Shown: positions 28,231 to 38,789, counted from the stretch's first letter. The stretch: DNA of 64,000 nt from RBG-16-34-14 sp963727535 (GCA_963727535.1 CAVSGR010000006.1:1426001-1490000); one strand, 5' to 3'. Notes: a model not told the origin generated them from the letters alone. Program-made: numbers and translations.

Positions 28231-29487
28231 TTATTCTTCAAATTTTTTAAATATTACGGAAGTATTGTGTCCGCCAAATCCAAAAGCATTACTTATTGCA
28301 ATATTTATCTTCTTTTCCAGAGGTTTATTGAAGGTATAATTTAAATTACATTCAGGATCGGGATGTTCAAAATTTATTGTTGGAGGAACTATATTATTTC
28401 TTATTGCAAGAATAGATGCAATTGCCTCAACTCCACCTGCAGCACCCAAAAGATGACCCGTCATACTTTTGGTTGATGAGACATTTAATTTATATGCATA
28501 TTCTCCGAACAGAGATTTTATTGCATTTGTTTCTGCAACATCACCTGGAGGTGTTGAAGTGCCATGCATATTAATATAGTCAATATCTTCAGCTTTAATA
28601 CCAGCGGTTTTAATGGCCATCTTCATAGCGATAATTGCTCCCGTGCCTTCGGGGTGGGGAGCTGTAATATGATGAGCATCAGCAGACATTCCAATTCCAA
28701 TTAGTTCAGCATAAATTTTAGCATTACGTTTTTTTGCCGCTTCCAGTTCCTCAAGAACTAAAACCGCACCGCCTTCTCCAATAACAAATCCATCGCGAGT
28801 AGCATCGAAAGGTCTGCTTGCGGTTTTAGGAGAATCATTTCTTGTTGATAAAGCTTTCGAAGCATTAAATCCTGCAATACCAATTTCTAGAATTCCAGCT
28901 TCACTGCCGCCCGATAATATTCTATCGGCTAACCCACTTTTAATTATTAAATAAGAATCAATAATATTATTATTTGATGTTGCACAAGCTGTAACAATAC
29001 AATGATTGGGTCCCCTAAAACCGTATTCAATTGCAATTAGTCCCGCTGCAATATCGGGAATCATCATGGGAATAAAGAAAGGGGATACACGGTTTGGTCC
29101 TTCCGTATGATTAATAATTGCCTGTTTGTAAAAAGTATTAAAGCCTCCGATTCCACTTCCAAAAATAACGCCTGTCTTTTCCTTATCTTCTATTGACATA
29201 CTTTCCGGTTTCAGTCCCGAATCTTCGACAGCCATTTTTGCCGCAGCAAGAGCGTATTGACTGAAAGGATCTAGTTTTCTTGCTGATTTTTTATCCATAT
29301 AATTATTAGGATCAAATCCTTTAAGCTCACAAGCAAATTTTGTTTCAACTTTTGACGTATCGAAATGTGTTATAAAATCGCATCCGCTCACACTATTCAT
29401 CATGGCATTCCAGAATTCATCAACAGATAATCCTATTGGAGTTACTGCGCCCATTCCTGTAATTACAACTCTATGTTTGTCTTGCAT
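28231..29487 (-). CDS. fabF: beta-ketoacyl-ACP synthase II
   Basis: 418-residue condensing enzyme that elongates acyl-ACP with malonyl-ACP in fatty-acid synthesis. It starts with VVITGMGAVTPIG. The nucleophilic cysteine is in VTACATSNN (C168), and the two catalytic histidines are in MHGTSTPPGD and TGHLLGAAGG. The C-terminus NAFGFGGHNTSVIF is canonical. There is no adjacent acpP or fabG. It is convergent with pdxJ and followed by only a weak 5-bp hairpin. Confidence 0.95.
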   Translation of the reverse strand: MQDKHRVVITGMGAVTPIGLSVDEFWNAMMNSVSGCDFITHFDTSKVETKFACELKGFDPNNYMDKKSARKLDPFSQYALAAAKMAVEDSGLKPESMSIEDKEKTGVIFGSGIGGFNTFYKQAIINHTEGPNRVSPFFIPMMIPDIAAGLIAIEYGFRGPNHCIVTACATSNNNIIDSYLIIKSGLADRILSGGSEAGILEIGIAGFNASKALSTRNDSPKTASRPFDATRDGFVIGEGGAVLVLEELEAAKKRNAKIYAELIGIGMSADAHHITAPHPEGTGAIIAMKMAIKTAGIKAEDIDYINMHGTSTPPGDVAETNAIKSLFGEYAYKLNVSSTKSMTGHLLGAAGGVEAIASILAIRNNIVPPTINFEHPDPECNLNYTFNKPLEKKINIAISNAFGFGGHNTSVIFKKFEE

Positions 29488-29570
29488 TATTTTTCCTTAT
29501 TGGTATAAGAATTCAGGTTTTTACGTTGATTAAGATAGAAAAATTATGAGAAAAGATGAAAAAGAGATTT

Positions 29571-30047
29571 TCAGAACTTATCCTCTTTTAGCCTGAAAAC
29601 CAACCAATCTTTCATCTCTTTTGCACCGAGTTTTTTGTAAAATTCAATTGAAGGCTTATTCCAATCTAGTACGACCCATTCGACTCTTCCGCAATTTCTA
29701 TCTTTTGCAGTTTCAATTAGTTTCTTTAATAAAGCTTTGCCAATTCCTTTGCCACGGAATTCGGGCTTTACGTAAAGATCTTCAAGATAAATTCCGGGTT
29801 TTCCTAAAAAAGTTGAAAAGTTATGGAAGAAAAGAGCTTGTCCGACAGGAATTTTATCAAATTCTGCAACGATGACTTCTGCATATTTTCTTTTTCCAAA
29901 AAGATTTTCTTTCAGGATTTCTCCGGTCACCTTTACTTCATCAAGAAGTTTTTCATATTCTGCAAGTTCTTTTATTAAGGAAAAGATTAGGGGAATATCT
30001 TTTTCTTCTGCAAAACGCAATGTGAGATTTGGGTTATTGTTTATCAT
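29571..30047 (-). CDS. GNAT-family N-acetyltransferase (diamine acetyltransferase-like)
   Basis: 158 residues. Fold elements: LTLRFAEEKDIPLIFSLIKELAEYE, then YLEDLYVKPEFRGKGIGKALLKKLI containing the acetyl-CoA pyrophosphate loop (RGKGIG, about residues 98-103), then CGRVEWVVLDWNKPSIEFYKKLGAKEM. This pattern, with EWVVLDWN, is close to spermidine/thialysine acetyltransferases, which acetylate small amines. The substrate is not proven. The start overlaps the PAP2 gene by 14 bases, so the pair is probably co-transcribed. Confidence 0.83.
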   Translation of the reverse strand: MINNNPNLTLRFAEEKDIPLIFSLIKELAEYEKLLDEVKVTGEILKENLFGKRKYAEVIVAEFDKIPVGQALFFHNFSTFLGKPGIYLEDLYVKPEFRGKGIGKALLKKLIETAKDRNCGRVEWVVLDWNKPSIEFYKKLGAKEMKDWLVFRLKEDKF

Positions 30048-30609
30048 CCTTTAACTTTTTTCTGTTAAGTAAATAATTATTAATACTTAATACGAGTTTT
30101 GCAAATAAATACCCGAACAAAATACCAAATACTGCGCCCGCAAGAACATCCGAAGGATAATGCAAACCCAAATAAATTCTGGACATTGCTATAAGTGTTG
30201 CTGCACTAAACAAAATCCATTTGAGATTTTTATAGAGCAAAAAGAAAAAAGTAGCCGCCGCAAAATTGTTAAAAGCATGGTTCGATGGGAATGAATATGT
30301 CCCTCCGCAACCTGCTGGAGTGAATAGATCTCCAAGTGCATTACAAGGTCTGGGACGTAGAAATATCTCTTTTAAAACTCTGTGACTAAACTGATCAGTA
30401 ACTATTATTAATAAAAGTACTCCTGCAACTGCCAGCTTTCCTTTGGTACCTCCTTTGAAAAAGCAAATTCCCAAAAGAATTATATAAGCTATATACCAGT
30501 TGTTTACACTGGTTATCAATAGAAAAAAAGAATCAAGCACTTTGGAAGATAAAGTGTGGTTAAAAAAATAAAGTATGCTTAAGTCAATTGAGTAGAAAAA
30601 ATCAGCCAT
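30034..30609 (-). CDS. PAP2-family membrane phosphatase
   Basis: 191 residues with about five TM helices. The three acid-phosphatase motifs are complete: KEIFLRPRP (K-x6-RP type), FPSNHAF (PSxH type) and SRIYLGLHYPSDV (SRxxxxxHxxxD type). Such enzymes remove phosphate from lipid phosphates such as undecaprenyl pyrophosphate, phosphatidic acid or lipid A on the outer face of the inner membrane. The particular substrate is not decided by sequence. First gene of a two-gene unit with the acetyltransferase. Confidence 0.88.
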   Translation of the reverse strand: MADFFYSIDLSILYFFNHTLSSKVLDSFFLLITSVNNWYIAYIILLGICFFKGGTKGKLAVAGVLLLIIVTDQFSHRVLKEIFLRPRPCNALGDLFTPAGCGGTYSFPSNHAFNNFAAATFFFLLYKNLKWILFSAATLIAMSRIYLGLHYPSDVLAGAVFGILFGYLFAKLVLSINNYLLNRKKLKDDKQ

Positions 30610-30811
30610 AATTTATATCAGTAAAAAACTCTTCAAATCTATGTAAAAAAAAGTAATAATAGCATTAGTTAAAGTTAAAATATTATTAGCCTAACTCGAA
30701 AGAGTTCAAATAGTCAACTTTTTTTTAATCATTTAATATAATGCAAAAAGTGCATTTCTGGCACAATAATGGATAAAATTGAAATAATTTTTCATACATA
30801 AACACGAAAAT

Positions 30812-33481
30812 ATGCAGCAACCAATTACTGTAGCTGATTTCATATATAAATCAAAGAAAAACATTTCAGAAAAAAGCTATAAGCAAGTAAAAGAACAATC
30901 CCGCGAACTTTTATTGCCTCCTTTAAAAATCATGGCTTTGCTAATTGCAATTTCAGGATTGTTTGCTATGATCTTTGAGGTCAGATACTTCTCACAATTT
31001 TCTGTACAGGTTTATTTAACCAGGCTTTCCGCTACACTTATGTCTTTCATAGTTCTGGTTGCTTTGTATACTGATTTAGGTAAAAAGATACCTGTATTAC
31101 TGGTTCATGTTCTGTTGATTACAATTATTGCTTCAACAGGATATATGATATACCTTCTGCCAAAAACACTTATTGTCAATTCTCAGATAGTCGGGTTGAT
31201 GATATTTACTTCAGCGCTGTTTCTAAGCTGGGACGTAAAGAATCAAATATTAGTTGCGATTTACTATAATGTTGTTTTTGCTGCTGCAATTCTTATGAAT
31301 GGACACAGCATTTATTTTCTCCCCAACATGTATGAGTCTGTTCTCTTCGTTATATTTTTAAGTATAATTTCAGTGATAGGAAGCGCAGTTAATTTTAAAT
31401 TAAGAATGTTGCTTGCTGAGAAATCGTATTCGGTTTTCCTTTCCGAAAAAAAGTTCAAGTCTATTTTTGATAATTCTGTAGAAGGAATTTTCCAGTCTGG
31501 AATTGATGGCGGATTTATTACTGTTAATAAGGCTCTTGTTGAAATCTTAGGTTATGATGATGAGGAAGATCTTTTAAAAGCCAATATCACTAAAGATATT
31601 TATAAGAACCCCGAAGATAGAATTAGGCTGATCCAGCGACTTCAGTGGCACGGTGAGATAAAAAATGAACGAGTTGTACTTTTAAGAAAAGATCAATCTG
31701 AAATAATAGTCAGGCTAAATGACAGATTTATTAAGGATGACGAAGCTATAGGACCCCATTTTGAAGGGAATATGCAGGATATAACTAAGCAAGTTCAAAT
31801 GGAAAAAGAACGGGAATTAGCTGAGGAAGAACTGCGAAAAGAAAAAATTAAATCGGATCAGCTTGCAAAAGAAGCTGTACAATCAAGTATTGTGAAAAGT
31901 CAGTTCCTCGCTAATATGAGTCATGAAATAAGAACTCCTATGAACGGTATTATAGGATATCTTTCGCTCATCGAAATGGATGCATTTGAAAGTGAAGATG
32001 AGATGAATCAGTTTGTCGTTAGTGCCAAACAATCTGCAGAAGCGCTTCTTGATATTATTAATGATCTTTTAGATCTATCGAAAATAGAAGCCGGAAAGAT
32101 GGAGCTTTCGAATGTAGATTTCAATCTCTCAGATATAATTGATGAGTCTGTGTCTGTAGTTTTGATGATGGCAAAGGAAAAGAAACTCGAAGTCTCAAAA
32201 GAAATTGCTGAAAATACCCCGCTACTTTTAAGGGGAGACGGTAAGAGAATAAGACAAATCTTTACCAACTTATTAAGCAATTCTGTTAAGTTTACGGAGA
32301 TAGGGGGAGTAAAAGTAAATGTGGAAGCAAAATCGTTAGGGAATAACCAGTGCGAAGTTAAGGCTTCAGTGGAAGATACCGGCATTGGAATTCCCACAGA
32401 CAAACTCAGGTTTTTATTCAAACCTTTTTCACAGGTGAAATCTTCACAAACAAAAGAACATGGTGGTACCGGGTTAGGGCTTGTTATCTCAAAAGAGTTT
32501 GTTAATATGATGGGAGGAGATGTCTGGATTGAAAGTGATTATGGTAAAGGTACAAAAATTACGTTTACACTTAAGCTTGATCTGCAGAAGAATCAGCAAT
32601 TATATAAGGCTAAAAATCTTAGCGAGAATTATGAAATACAGGTTGAAAACACCGTAACTAAAACGAAGCAGAAAGTTCCGGTTACAGAAGATATAAAAAT
32701 TTTGAGGGGTAAGCATAAAATCCTTCTTGCAGAAGACAATAAGATTAATCAAAAGGTTGCAGTTCGTATTCTAAATGATGCCGGTTTTAGCTGTGATACT
32801 GTATTAAACGGCTTGGAAGCTTTGAAAGCTATTCAGGAGAAAAATTACAGCTTGATCCTTATGGATGTACAAATGCCGGAAATGGATGGTTTTACTGCAA
32901 CGACCGAGATTCGTAAACTGGGTGGTAAAGTTGGAAGCATACCAATTGTTGCAATTACAGCTCACGCTTTAATGGGTGATAGGGAAAAGTGCTTGAGTAT
33001 AGGTATGGATGATTATATAACTAAACCTATCGTTGCAGAAAGCTTAATGAAATCGATTGATAAATTGTTAAGTATTGCTCTTAAAGAAGAAACTGAAGTT
33101 AAGGCAGAACCGAAAACTGAAACTACAAACGAAATGGTTTTTGATTTTGATCACCTTAATAAAGTAAGTATGGGTGATGAATCTTTCCAAAGAGAAGTGA
33201 TAGCCTCTTATGTTGATGATGTTTACACAAGATATCATAATCTTGAGCTACATGTTGCAGATAGTGATTTTAAAAAGATTATTAGTGAAGCACATACAAT
33301 TAAAGGTGCAAGCTACTCTGTTGGCGCTAAAAAGATTGGGGACGAAGCCCTTGCTGTTGAGATCTCTGGTAAGCATAATGATCTCGAAAGCGCCCAGGAG
33401 AGGATCAAAAAACTCGGCGAGGCTTTGGATGAAACAAAAGAAGTTCTGGCGGATTTATTACAGCAAGCAGTTAAAGAGTAA
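30812..33481 (+). CDS. hybrid sensor kinase with PAS, HisKA, receiver and HPt domains
   Basis: 889 residues with a complete phosphorelay in one chain. About six TM helices (45-200), a PAS domain (about 212-330, FDNSVEGIFQSG), a coiled coil (about 335-365), HisKA with ANMSHEIRTPMNG (H371), HATPase_c (NLLSNSVKFTE, DTGIGI, GGTGLGL), a receiver with LLAEDNKIN and phospho-acceptor D685 in MDVQMPEMDG, and a C-terminal HPt with EAHTIKGAS (H828). No output regulator is adjacent, so the phosphoryl group must go to a separate response regulator. Signal unknown. Confidence 0.92.
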   Translation: MQQPITVADFIYKSKKNISEKSYKQVKEQSRELLLPPLKIMALLIAISGLFAMIFEVRYFSQFSVQVYLTRLSATLMSFIVLVALYTDLGKKIPVLLVHVLLITIIASTGYMIYLLPKTLIVNSQIVGLMIFTSALFLSWDVKNQILVAIYYNVVFAAAILMNGHSIYFLPNMYESVLFVIFLSIISVIGSAVNFKLRMLLAEKSYSVFLSEKKFKSIFDNSVEGIFQSGIDGGFITVNKALVEILGYDDEEDLLKANITKDIYKNPEDRIRLIQRLQWHGEIKNERVVLLRKDQSEIIVRLNDRFIKDDEAIGPHFEGNMQDITKQVQMEKERELAEEELRKEKIKSDQLAKEAVQSSIVKSQFLANMSHEIRTPMNGIIGYLSLIEMDAFESEDEMNQFVVSAKQSAEALLDIINDLLDLSKIEAGKMELSNVDFNLSDIIDESVSVVLMMAKEKKLEVSKEIAENTPLLLRGDGKRIRQIFTNLLSNSVKFTEIGGVKVNVEAKSLGNNQCEVKASVEDTGIGIPTDKLRFLFKPFSQVKSSQTKEHGGTGLGLVISKEFVNMMGGDVWIESDYGKGTKITFTLKLDLQKNQQLYKAKNLSENYEIQVENTVTKTKQKVPVTEDIKILRGKHKILLAEDNKINQKVAVRILNDAGFSCDTVLNGLEALKAIQEKNYSLILMDVQMPEMDGFTATTEIRKLGGKVGSIPIVAITAHALMGDREKCLSIGMDDYITKPIVAESLMKSIDKLLSIALKEETEVKAEPKTETTNEMVFDFDHLNKVSMGDESFQREVIASYVDDVYTRYHNLELHVADSDFKKIISEAHTIKGASYSVGAKKIGDEALAVEISGKHNDLESAQERIKKLGEALDETKEVLADLLQQAVKE

Positions 33482-33494
33482 ATAAAAAATAATC

Positions 33495-34713
33495 TTAAAT
33501 ACCCGTTAACACTGTCTCAATTCTTTCAAGCGCCCAATCAATTTCTTCTTTTTTAATTACTAATGGCGGGGCAAATCTAATAACATTTTCATGTGTTTCT
33601 TTGCAGAGAATGCCTTTTTTCATTAATGCTTCACAAAATCTTCTTGCACCTTTTGCTTCAGGTTTTAATTCAACACCGATAAATAAACCTTTGCCGCGGA
33701 CTTCTTTAATATAATCTGAGTTAATCTTGTTTAACTTTTCCCGAAAGTATTTTCCAAGATTATAAGAATTATCGATAAGATTTTCTTCTATCAGGACTTT
33801 AAGACTTTCTCTTGCAATTGCAGCACCAAGAGGATTTCCGCCGAATGTAGAACCATGATCTCCGGGGTTAAATACTCCAAGTACTTCTTTGTCCGATAAA
33901 ACTGCAGAAACAGGATAACATCCACCCGATAATGCTTTGCCGATAATAACTACATCAGGTCTTATTCCATCATACTCAAAAGCAAAAAGTTTTCCGCTTC
34001 TTCCCAAACCGGATTGTATTTCATCCGCAATGAAAAGTACGTTATTCTTTTTACAAATATCATAAGCATTCTTTAAGGTAACCTTCAGGTGGAACTATAA
34101 CACCACCTTCTCCTTGTATTGGTTCCACAAGAAATGCAACTGTATTTTTTGTAATTGTTTTTTCAAGAGCATCGGAATCACCATAAGGAATCGATTTAAA
34201 TCCCGGTGTAAAAGGTCCAAAACCATCTTTGTATTGTTCTTCAGTTGAAAAGCCTACAATTGTTATTGTTCTTCCTGCAAAATTATTTTTACAGGTTATT
34301 ATTTCAGCCTTATCCTTTTCAACTCCTTTAATTTTATATCCCCACTTTCTGGCAGCTTTTAGAGCCGTCTCCACAGCTTCTGCACCTGAATTCATTGGAA
34401 GGGATGTTTGGTATCCTGTTAATTCACTTAGTTCTTTATATAAAAAGGGTAGCTGATTATTTCTGAATGCTCTTGAAGTAAGAGTGACTTTTTCAGCCTG
34501 ATCTTTAAGAACTTTTACAATTCTTGGATGACAATGTCCCTGGTTAACTGCGGAATAAGCAGCGAGGCAGTCAAGATATTTATTCCCTTCAACATCATAG
34601 ACCCAGACACCTTCTGCTTTTTCAATAACTACATCAAGCGGATGGTAATTATGAGCGCCGAATTTTTCTTCCAGTTCTATGTAGTCCTGCATTGTATTTT
34701 CTATAGTCAGCAT
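33495..34713 (-). pseudogene. rocD: ornithine aminotransferase, one frameshift
   Basis: PLP-dependent class III aminotransferase converting ornithine and 2-oxoglutarate to glutamate semialdehyde. The N-terminal part (34060-34713) has KYLDCLAAYSAVNQGHCHP, MNSGAEAVETALKAARKWGY and FLVEPIQGEGGVIVPPEGYL, diagnostic for ornithine aminotransferase. The C-terminal part (33495 to about 34064) has IADEIQSGLGRSGK, IIGKALSGGCYPVSA with the PLP lysine, and GSTFGGNPL. Between them (near 34060-34070) one base too many breaks the frame; the bridging sequence NAYDICKKNNVLFIADEIQ is intact once corrected. A sequencing indel is plausible. Confidence 0.88.
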
Positions 34714-34846
34714 AAATTCTCCTATATACTCAAAGTGGGTTTTGTGACTACCTAATTTATCAAAAATGAAGCAGATAATAAAAGACTTAATAAGGGCTTA
34801 ACAATAGTCCCTTGAATATTCATTTTTCCTTGCATAATTTAATTTT

Positions 34847-35281
34847 ATGGAAATACTTACAGACTCATTTGTGGTTAATTCTAAAGGAAAGACTGATATT
34901 ATTGATATTACAAGTAATGTACAGGAAAAGATAAATTCGTCCGGCTTTTCCGAAGGAAATGTCCTGGTTTTTGTTGGAGGTTCGACAGCCGGAATTACAA
35001 CGATTGAATTTGAGCCCGGCTTGAGAAAAGATTATCCTATTTTTTTTGAAAAGGTTATTCCATCGAATATTAATTATCATCATGATCAAACCTGGCACGA
35101 CGGAAATGGGCATTCCCATGTCCGCGCCTCACTGCAGGGGGCTTCGCTCACTATTCCTTTTTCCAATGGAGATTTATTGCTGGGAACCTGGCAACAGATA
35201 ATCTTAGTCGATTTTGATAACCGCTCACGTAAAAGAAATATTATTGTACAAATTATAGGTAAAAAGAAAAATGAAGATTAA
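34847..35281 (+). CDS. YjbQ/UPF0047 family protein
   Basis: 144 residues, the standard length. Conserved features: STAGITTIEFEPGL, YHHDQTWHDGNGHSHVRASLQGASLTIPF with the His cluster, and LLLGTWQQIILVDFDNRSRKRNIIVQ. Some family members show weak thiamin-phosphate synthase activity when overexpressed, but the physiological role is unsettled. The last 11 bases overlap the start of the next gene, which suggests coupling. Confidence 0.9.
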   Translation: MEILTDSFVVNSKGKTDIIDITSNVQEKINSSGFSEGNVLVFVGGSTAGITTIEFEPGLRKDYPIFFEKVIPSNINYHHDQTWHDGNGHSHVRASLQGASLTIPFSNGDLLLGTWQQIILVDFDNRSRKRNIIVQIIGKKKNED

Positions 35282-36098
35282 ATTTTTTGTTCTTCTGTTG
35301 TTGGTTACTGGAATAGCTTTTCCTTGGGGAGACAAAGGACACAAGCTAATTGCAAACAAAGCTATTGAACTACTAAAAGAAAAAATAAATAATATCGGAC
35401 TATACCAGGATTATATTACGGAACACTCTGTTGATCCCGATTTAAGAAAAGGACAAGACAAAACCGAGGGACCTAAACATTACATTGATATAGATTTTTA
35501 TAAAGAATTTTTAAATGGAAAGATGATACAAGACAAAGATAGTCTTGTGGCTATCTATGGTGATAGTGTTGTCACGAAAATAGGTTTACTTCCATGGGCA
35601 ACCCTTACAACGTTTAATAGTCTTACCGAAGCATTTAAAGAAAAGAACAAAGATAAAGTTTTGTTATATGCCTCGGACCTGGCTCATTATGTTGCTGATG
35701 CTCATCAGCCGATGCACACAATGTTAAACTATAATGGACAGTTAACAAATCAGAAGGGTGTTCATGCCCACTATGAAATAAATATGATTGATAAATATCT
35801 GGATGAGCTTACAAACGAAACAAAGGGATACGAAATTACTTATGTTAAAGATCCATCAGATTATATCTTTAGCTACTTATCCGATTCAAATTCTTTAGGT
35901 GAAGCAGTTATGGCTGCAGATAAATATGCTACTTTAAAAGCAGGCTCAACGAGTGGGGATGAATATTTAAAACTTTTCTGGTTCAGGACAAAATATATTA
36001 CCGAGATACAATTTGAACAAGCATACAATGCACTTGCATCACTTATTTATACTGCCTGGATTGATGGGGGAGAGCCTCCAATTAATGAAATAAACTGA
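35271..36098 (+). CDS. S1/P1-type zinc nuclease
   Basis: 275 residues, exported (FFVLLLLVTGIAFP, with Trp right after the likely cleavage region). S1/P1 nucleases bind three zinc ions starting with the mature N-terminal Trp and hydrolyse single-stranded nucleic acids. Seen here are WGDKGHKLIANKAIELL, HYIDIDFY, LAHYVADAHQPMHTMLNYNG (zinc His/Asp cluster) and GVHAHYEINMI. All expected metal ligands appear. Zinc phospholipase C shares this fold and is a weaker alternative. Likely periplasmic or secreted nucleotide scavenging. Confidence 0.86.
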   Translation: MKIKFFVLLLLVTGIAFPWGDKGHKLIANKAIELLKEKINNIGLYQDYITEHSVDPDLRKGQDKTEGPKHYIDIDFYKEFLNGKMIQDKDSLVAIYGDSVVTKIGLLPWATLTTFNSLTEAFKEKNKDKVLLYASDLAHYVADAHQPMHTMLNYNGQLTNQKGVHAHYEINMIDKYLDELTNETKGYEITYVKDPSDYIFSYLSDSNSLGEAVMAADKYATLKAGSTSGDEYLKLFWFRTKYITEIQFEQAYNALASLIYTAWIDGGEPPINEIN

Positions 36099-36112
36099 GA
36101 TTGAATAAGTTT

Positions 36113-36877
36113 TTATAAACCAAGCGAAAAATTTTTCTTTGCTACTTCAGAAAGAATTATAGCAGAAGCTGAAGCAACATTTAACGATTCTGCTTTACCG
36201 AATTTCGGTATGGTAATTTTATGATCTGATCTTTTCAATAATTCTTCCGAAGGTCCCGCAGATTCATTACCAAAAGCAATTATCTTTTTTGAAGGAATAT
36301 CAAAATCATAGATATCTTCACCCTGTAGATCTGCACATAATAACTTATATCCCTTTTTCTTCAGGGTTTCCAATGTGTTGTTCTCAACATCTTCAATTAT
36401 ATTGATATGAAATATCGAGCCCATACTTGAGCGAATAACTTTTGAATTATAAACATCGACTGTGTTATCACTTACAAGCAGAGTTTCAATTCCAAACCAA
36501 TCACAAATCCTGATTATCGTACCGAGATTTCCCGGGTCAGCAATATTTTCTGCATAAACTATAGTGTCTGATGTTATCTCTTCAAGCTTTTTATTTGCAG
36601 GAATTCTGAACACAGCAGTAATTCCCTGCGGCGTCATTGTGTCGGTTAATCTAAGTAGTTCTGATTTTTTTAATACTTCTACTTCAATACGCTTAAATAA
36701 TTTTCGCGATCTTGAGTTTTCAAAAAATTTTTGGGATACGAATATTTTTTCGCAGAAGAAATTGCTTTCTATTCCTTCCTGAACGGATTTCTTTCCTTCA
36801 ACAAGGAATTTCTTTTCAATTGACCTATATTTCTTTCTCAGGAGAGAAGAATAATATTTTAATTCTTCGTGTGTCAT
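36113..36877 (-). CDS. TrmH/SpoU-family RNA 2'-O-methyltransferase
   Basis: 254 residues. An N-terminal substrate-binding domain (KKFLVEGKKSVQEGI) precedes the SPOUT knot domain with its three motifs: ENIADPGNLGTIIRICDWFG (about 108-127), IIAFGNESAGPSEELL (about 199-214) and ITIPKFGKAESLNVASASAII (about 222-242). The enzyme transfers methyl from SAM to a ribose 2'-OH of rRNA or tRNA. The exact nucleotide cannot be told; the N-terminal domain resembles rRNA-type enzymes of the RlmB/TsnR group. The start overlaps the DUF971 gene by 4 bases. Confidence 0.88.
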   Translation of the reverse strand: MTHEELKYYSSLLRKKYRSIEKKFLVEGKKSVQEGIESNFFCEKIFVSQKFFENSRSRKLFKRIEVEVLKKSELLRLTDTMTPQGITAVFRIPANKKLEEITSDTIVYAENIADPGNLGTIIRICDWFGIETLLVSDNTVDVYNSKVIRSSMGSIFHINIIEDVENNTLETLKKKGYKLLCADLQGEDIYDFDIPSKKIIAFGNESAGPSEELLKRSDHKITIPKFGKAESLNVASASAIILSEVAKKNFSLGL

Positions 36878-37215
36878 ATAATATCACTGTAATTTTGAGT
36901 TGTATTATTGTTTTGGTCGGTATCGAGCTTTTTTAGATACTCCCACGAAAAAATGCCGGTATCATGATTATCTTTCCAGGTTATCTGTATTGCATATCCG
37001 CCAACAGTATCGATACCTTTAATTCTATACATATCCGGGTTTGATGATTGTCGTTTTGGAGGTCGGTAAGTTTTGAACAGAATAGTTTCCCCTTTACAGT
37101 CTGCACATGGGCATTCGTCACGCAAATATTTTAAGCTTATTGCGCTTTCTGTCTCATCATCCCATTTAATAAATAGTTTTTCTTTATTCAGAATTTTTAT
37201 CTGTAGTGCCTGCAT
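36874..37215 (-). CDS. DUF971 (GBBH-like N-terminal) protein
   Basis: About 113 residues from the ATG at 37215; a TTG start at 37254 would add 13. It matches DUF971: KLFIKWDDETESAISLKYLRDECPCADCKGE, then RIKGIDTVGGYAIQITWKDNHDTGIFSWEYLKKL. The CPCADCKG motif and the W-x-D-x-H-x-T-G-I-F-S end are diagnostic. The domain is the zinc-binding N-terminal part of gamma-butyrobetaine hydroxylase, and single-domain bacterial versions are often linked to iron-sulfur or cofactor proteins; the function is unproven. Coupled to the downstream methylase gene. Confidence 0.85.
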   Translation of the reverse strand: MQALQIKILNKEKLFIKWDDETESAISLKYLRDECPCADCKGETILFKTYRPPKRQSSNPDMYRIKGIDTVGGYAIQITWKDNHDTGIFSWEYLKKLDTDQNNNTTQNYSDII

Positions 37216-37355
37216 CAATAATAACTTGTTTTTGTAGAGCCAAATATTATTCAAAAGTTAACATAATACCAACATTATTAGCCTGTTCCGAAAAATAATC
37301 TCATAAAATTTTTATATTTTAGCACAGCTTGGAGTGTCAGAAAACAATAAGGATT

Positions 37356-38676
37356 ATGGATTCACAACTAATTGAGATAATATTTTTCCTGGTTTTTATC
37401 TTTTTATCAGGATATCTATCTGCTGCTGAAGTTGCTATTGCCTCATTCGGATCGCAGAAGCTCGAGGAATTAAAAGAGAAGAATGACAAATCATTTCCTC
37501 TGTTCGAATCGATAAAACAGGATGCAAATGCTTTTTTTGGAACAATTCAGATATCCACTAATATATCGTTAATAATAGCTTCCATATTGGCTTTTATAAT
37601 CGCAATCCGGTTAGTAAATCCTTTATTTTCAGATTCCGAGATTCCTGTGCTTAATCTCTATTCCAAACTTCTATCAATTGTTGTGGCAACTATTGCAGTA
37701 TCTTTTTTAACAATGGTATTTGGAATTCTAATTCCAAAGGTGCTTGGATTTAAATATGCAGAACCGATAGGTAAAGCATCTATAAGACCATTAATTTTAT
37801 TGACTGCTTTATTTAAATATCCTGTCCGGCTTGTTACGTACGCCGGAAATATTCTTCTTGCCCCTTTTAAAAGAAAAGACGAGCTTTTCGCAAACAAGGA
37901 TTTCGGAAGATGAGATAAGGATACTTATTTCTGAAGGAGTAAAATCAGGTTCGATAAATGAAACTGAAAAAGAAATTATCGAAAATATTTTTGAGTTCAA
38001 TGATCTTAAAGCGAATGAAGTAATGATACCGCGTACAGAAATGATTGCAGTTGATATAAATGAAAATGAGGAAGAAAATGCTAAAAAAATTATTAGGTCG
38101 GGACATTCTTTAATTCCTGTTTTTGAAGAATCACTCGACAATCTGATTGGCGTTATCCATACAAAAGATTATATGAGATCATTTGTTGAAGGAATTCCTG
38201 TTTCTATTAAAGGATTGATAAGACCAGCGTATTTTATCCCGGAAACTAAGCTTATTTCCGAAGTATTAAAGGAAATGCAGAAAAGAGGGGAGCGGATTGC
38301 TGTGGTAACTGATGAATATGGCGGCACTGAAGGAATAATTACAATGGAAGATATACTTGAAGAAATTGTTGGTGAGATAAAAGACAATACCAAATCGGAA
38401 GTTAAAGATTTTACCCGTCTGCCGGATGGCAAATATTATATTCTCGGTTCAATGAGTATAGATGATTTTAATGAATCATTTAATATTAATCTTCCCGTAT
38501 CTGAAGAATATAATACAGTAGCAGGTTTTGTTGCAGATAAAACCGGGAAGATTCTAAATTCAGGTGAGGTATTTAAATTTGAAAATCTTGTTTTTGAATT
38601 AATAAAAAAGATCAGGCAGAAAATGGTTCAGTTCAGAGTTTATTCTGAAGATGAAAGTTTTGCAGAAAAGTCATAG
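37356..38676 (+). pseudogene. CNNM/CBS (hemolysin C-like) membrane protein, one frameshift
   Basis: DUF21-CBS-CorC family proteins are implicated in magnesium or cobalt transport. The first part (to 37913) is the CNNM membrane domain: FLSGYLSAAEVAIASF, FFGTIQISTNISLI, FGILIPKVLGFKYAEPI. The second part (readable to 38676) has the linker SEDEIRILISEGVKSG, MIPRTEM, two CBS motifs (IPVFEESLDNLIGVIHTKD; VVTDEYGGTEGIITMEDILEEIVGEI) and a CorC_HlyC domain. The frame shifts by one base in the A-rich 'aaaagaaaagac' near 37875-37884, where deleting one A gives FKRKTSFSQTRISEDE. The ATG at 37356 with aagg upstream is preferred over the TTG at 37329. Confidence 0.88.
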
Positions 38677-38789
38677 AACCTTGAAGATTAGATTCCACTT
38701 GCAAAGGTTATTAATTCCTGCTAATTTTGAACCTCAAATTTGAATGTTAGGTTAAATATACATCCTAAATTATTATTCTAAATTGATAT

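Noticed and set aside
30740..30775. TGGCAC followed by AATAATGGAT upstream of the hybrid kinase as a sigma-54 promoter
   Set aside because: The -24 half fits, but the -12 half is TGGA instead of TTGC at the required spacing.
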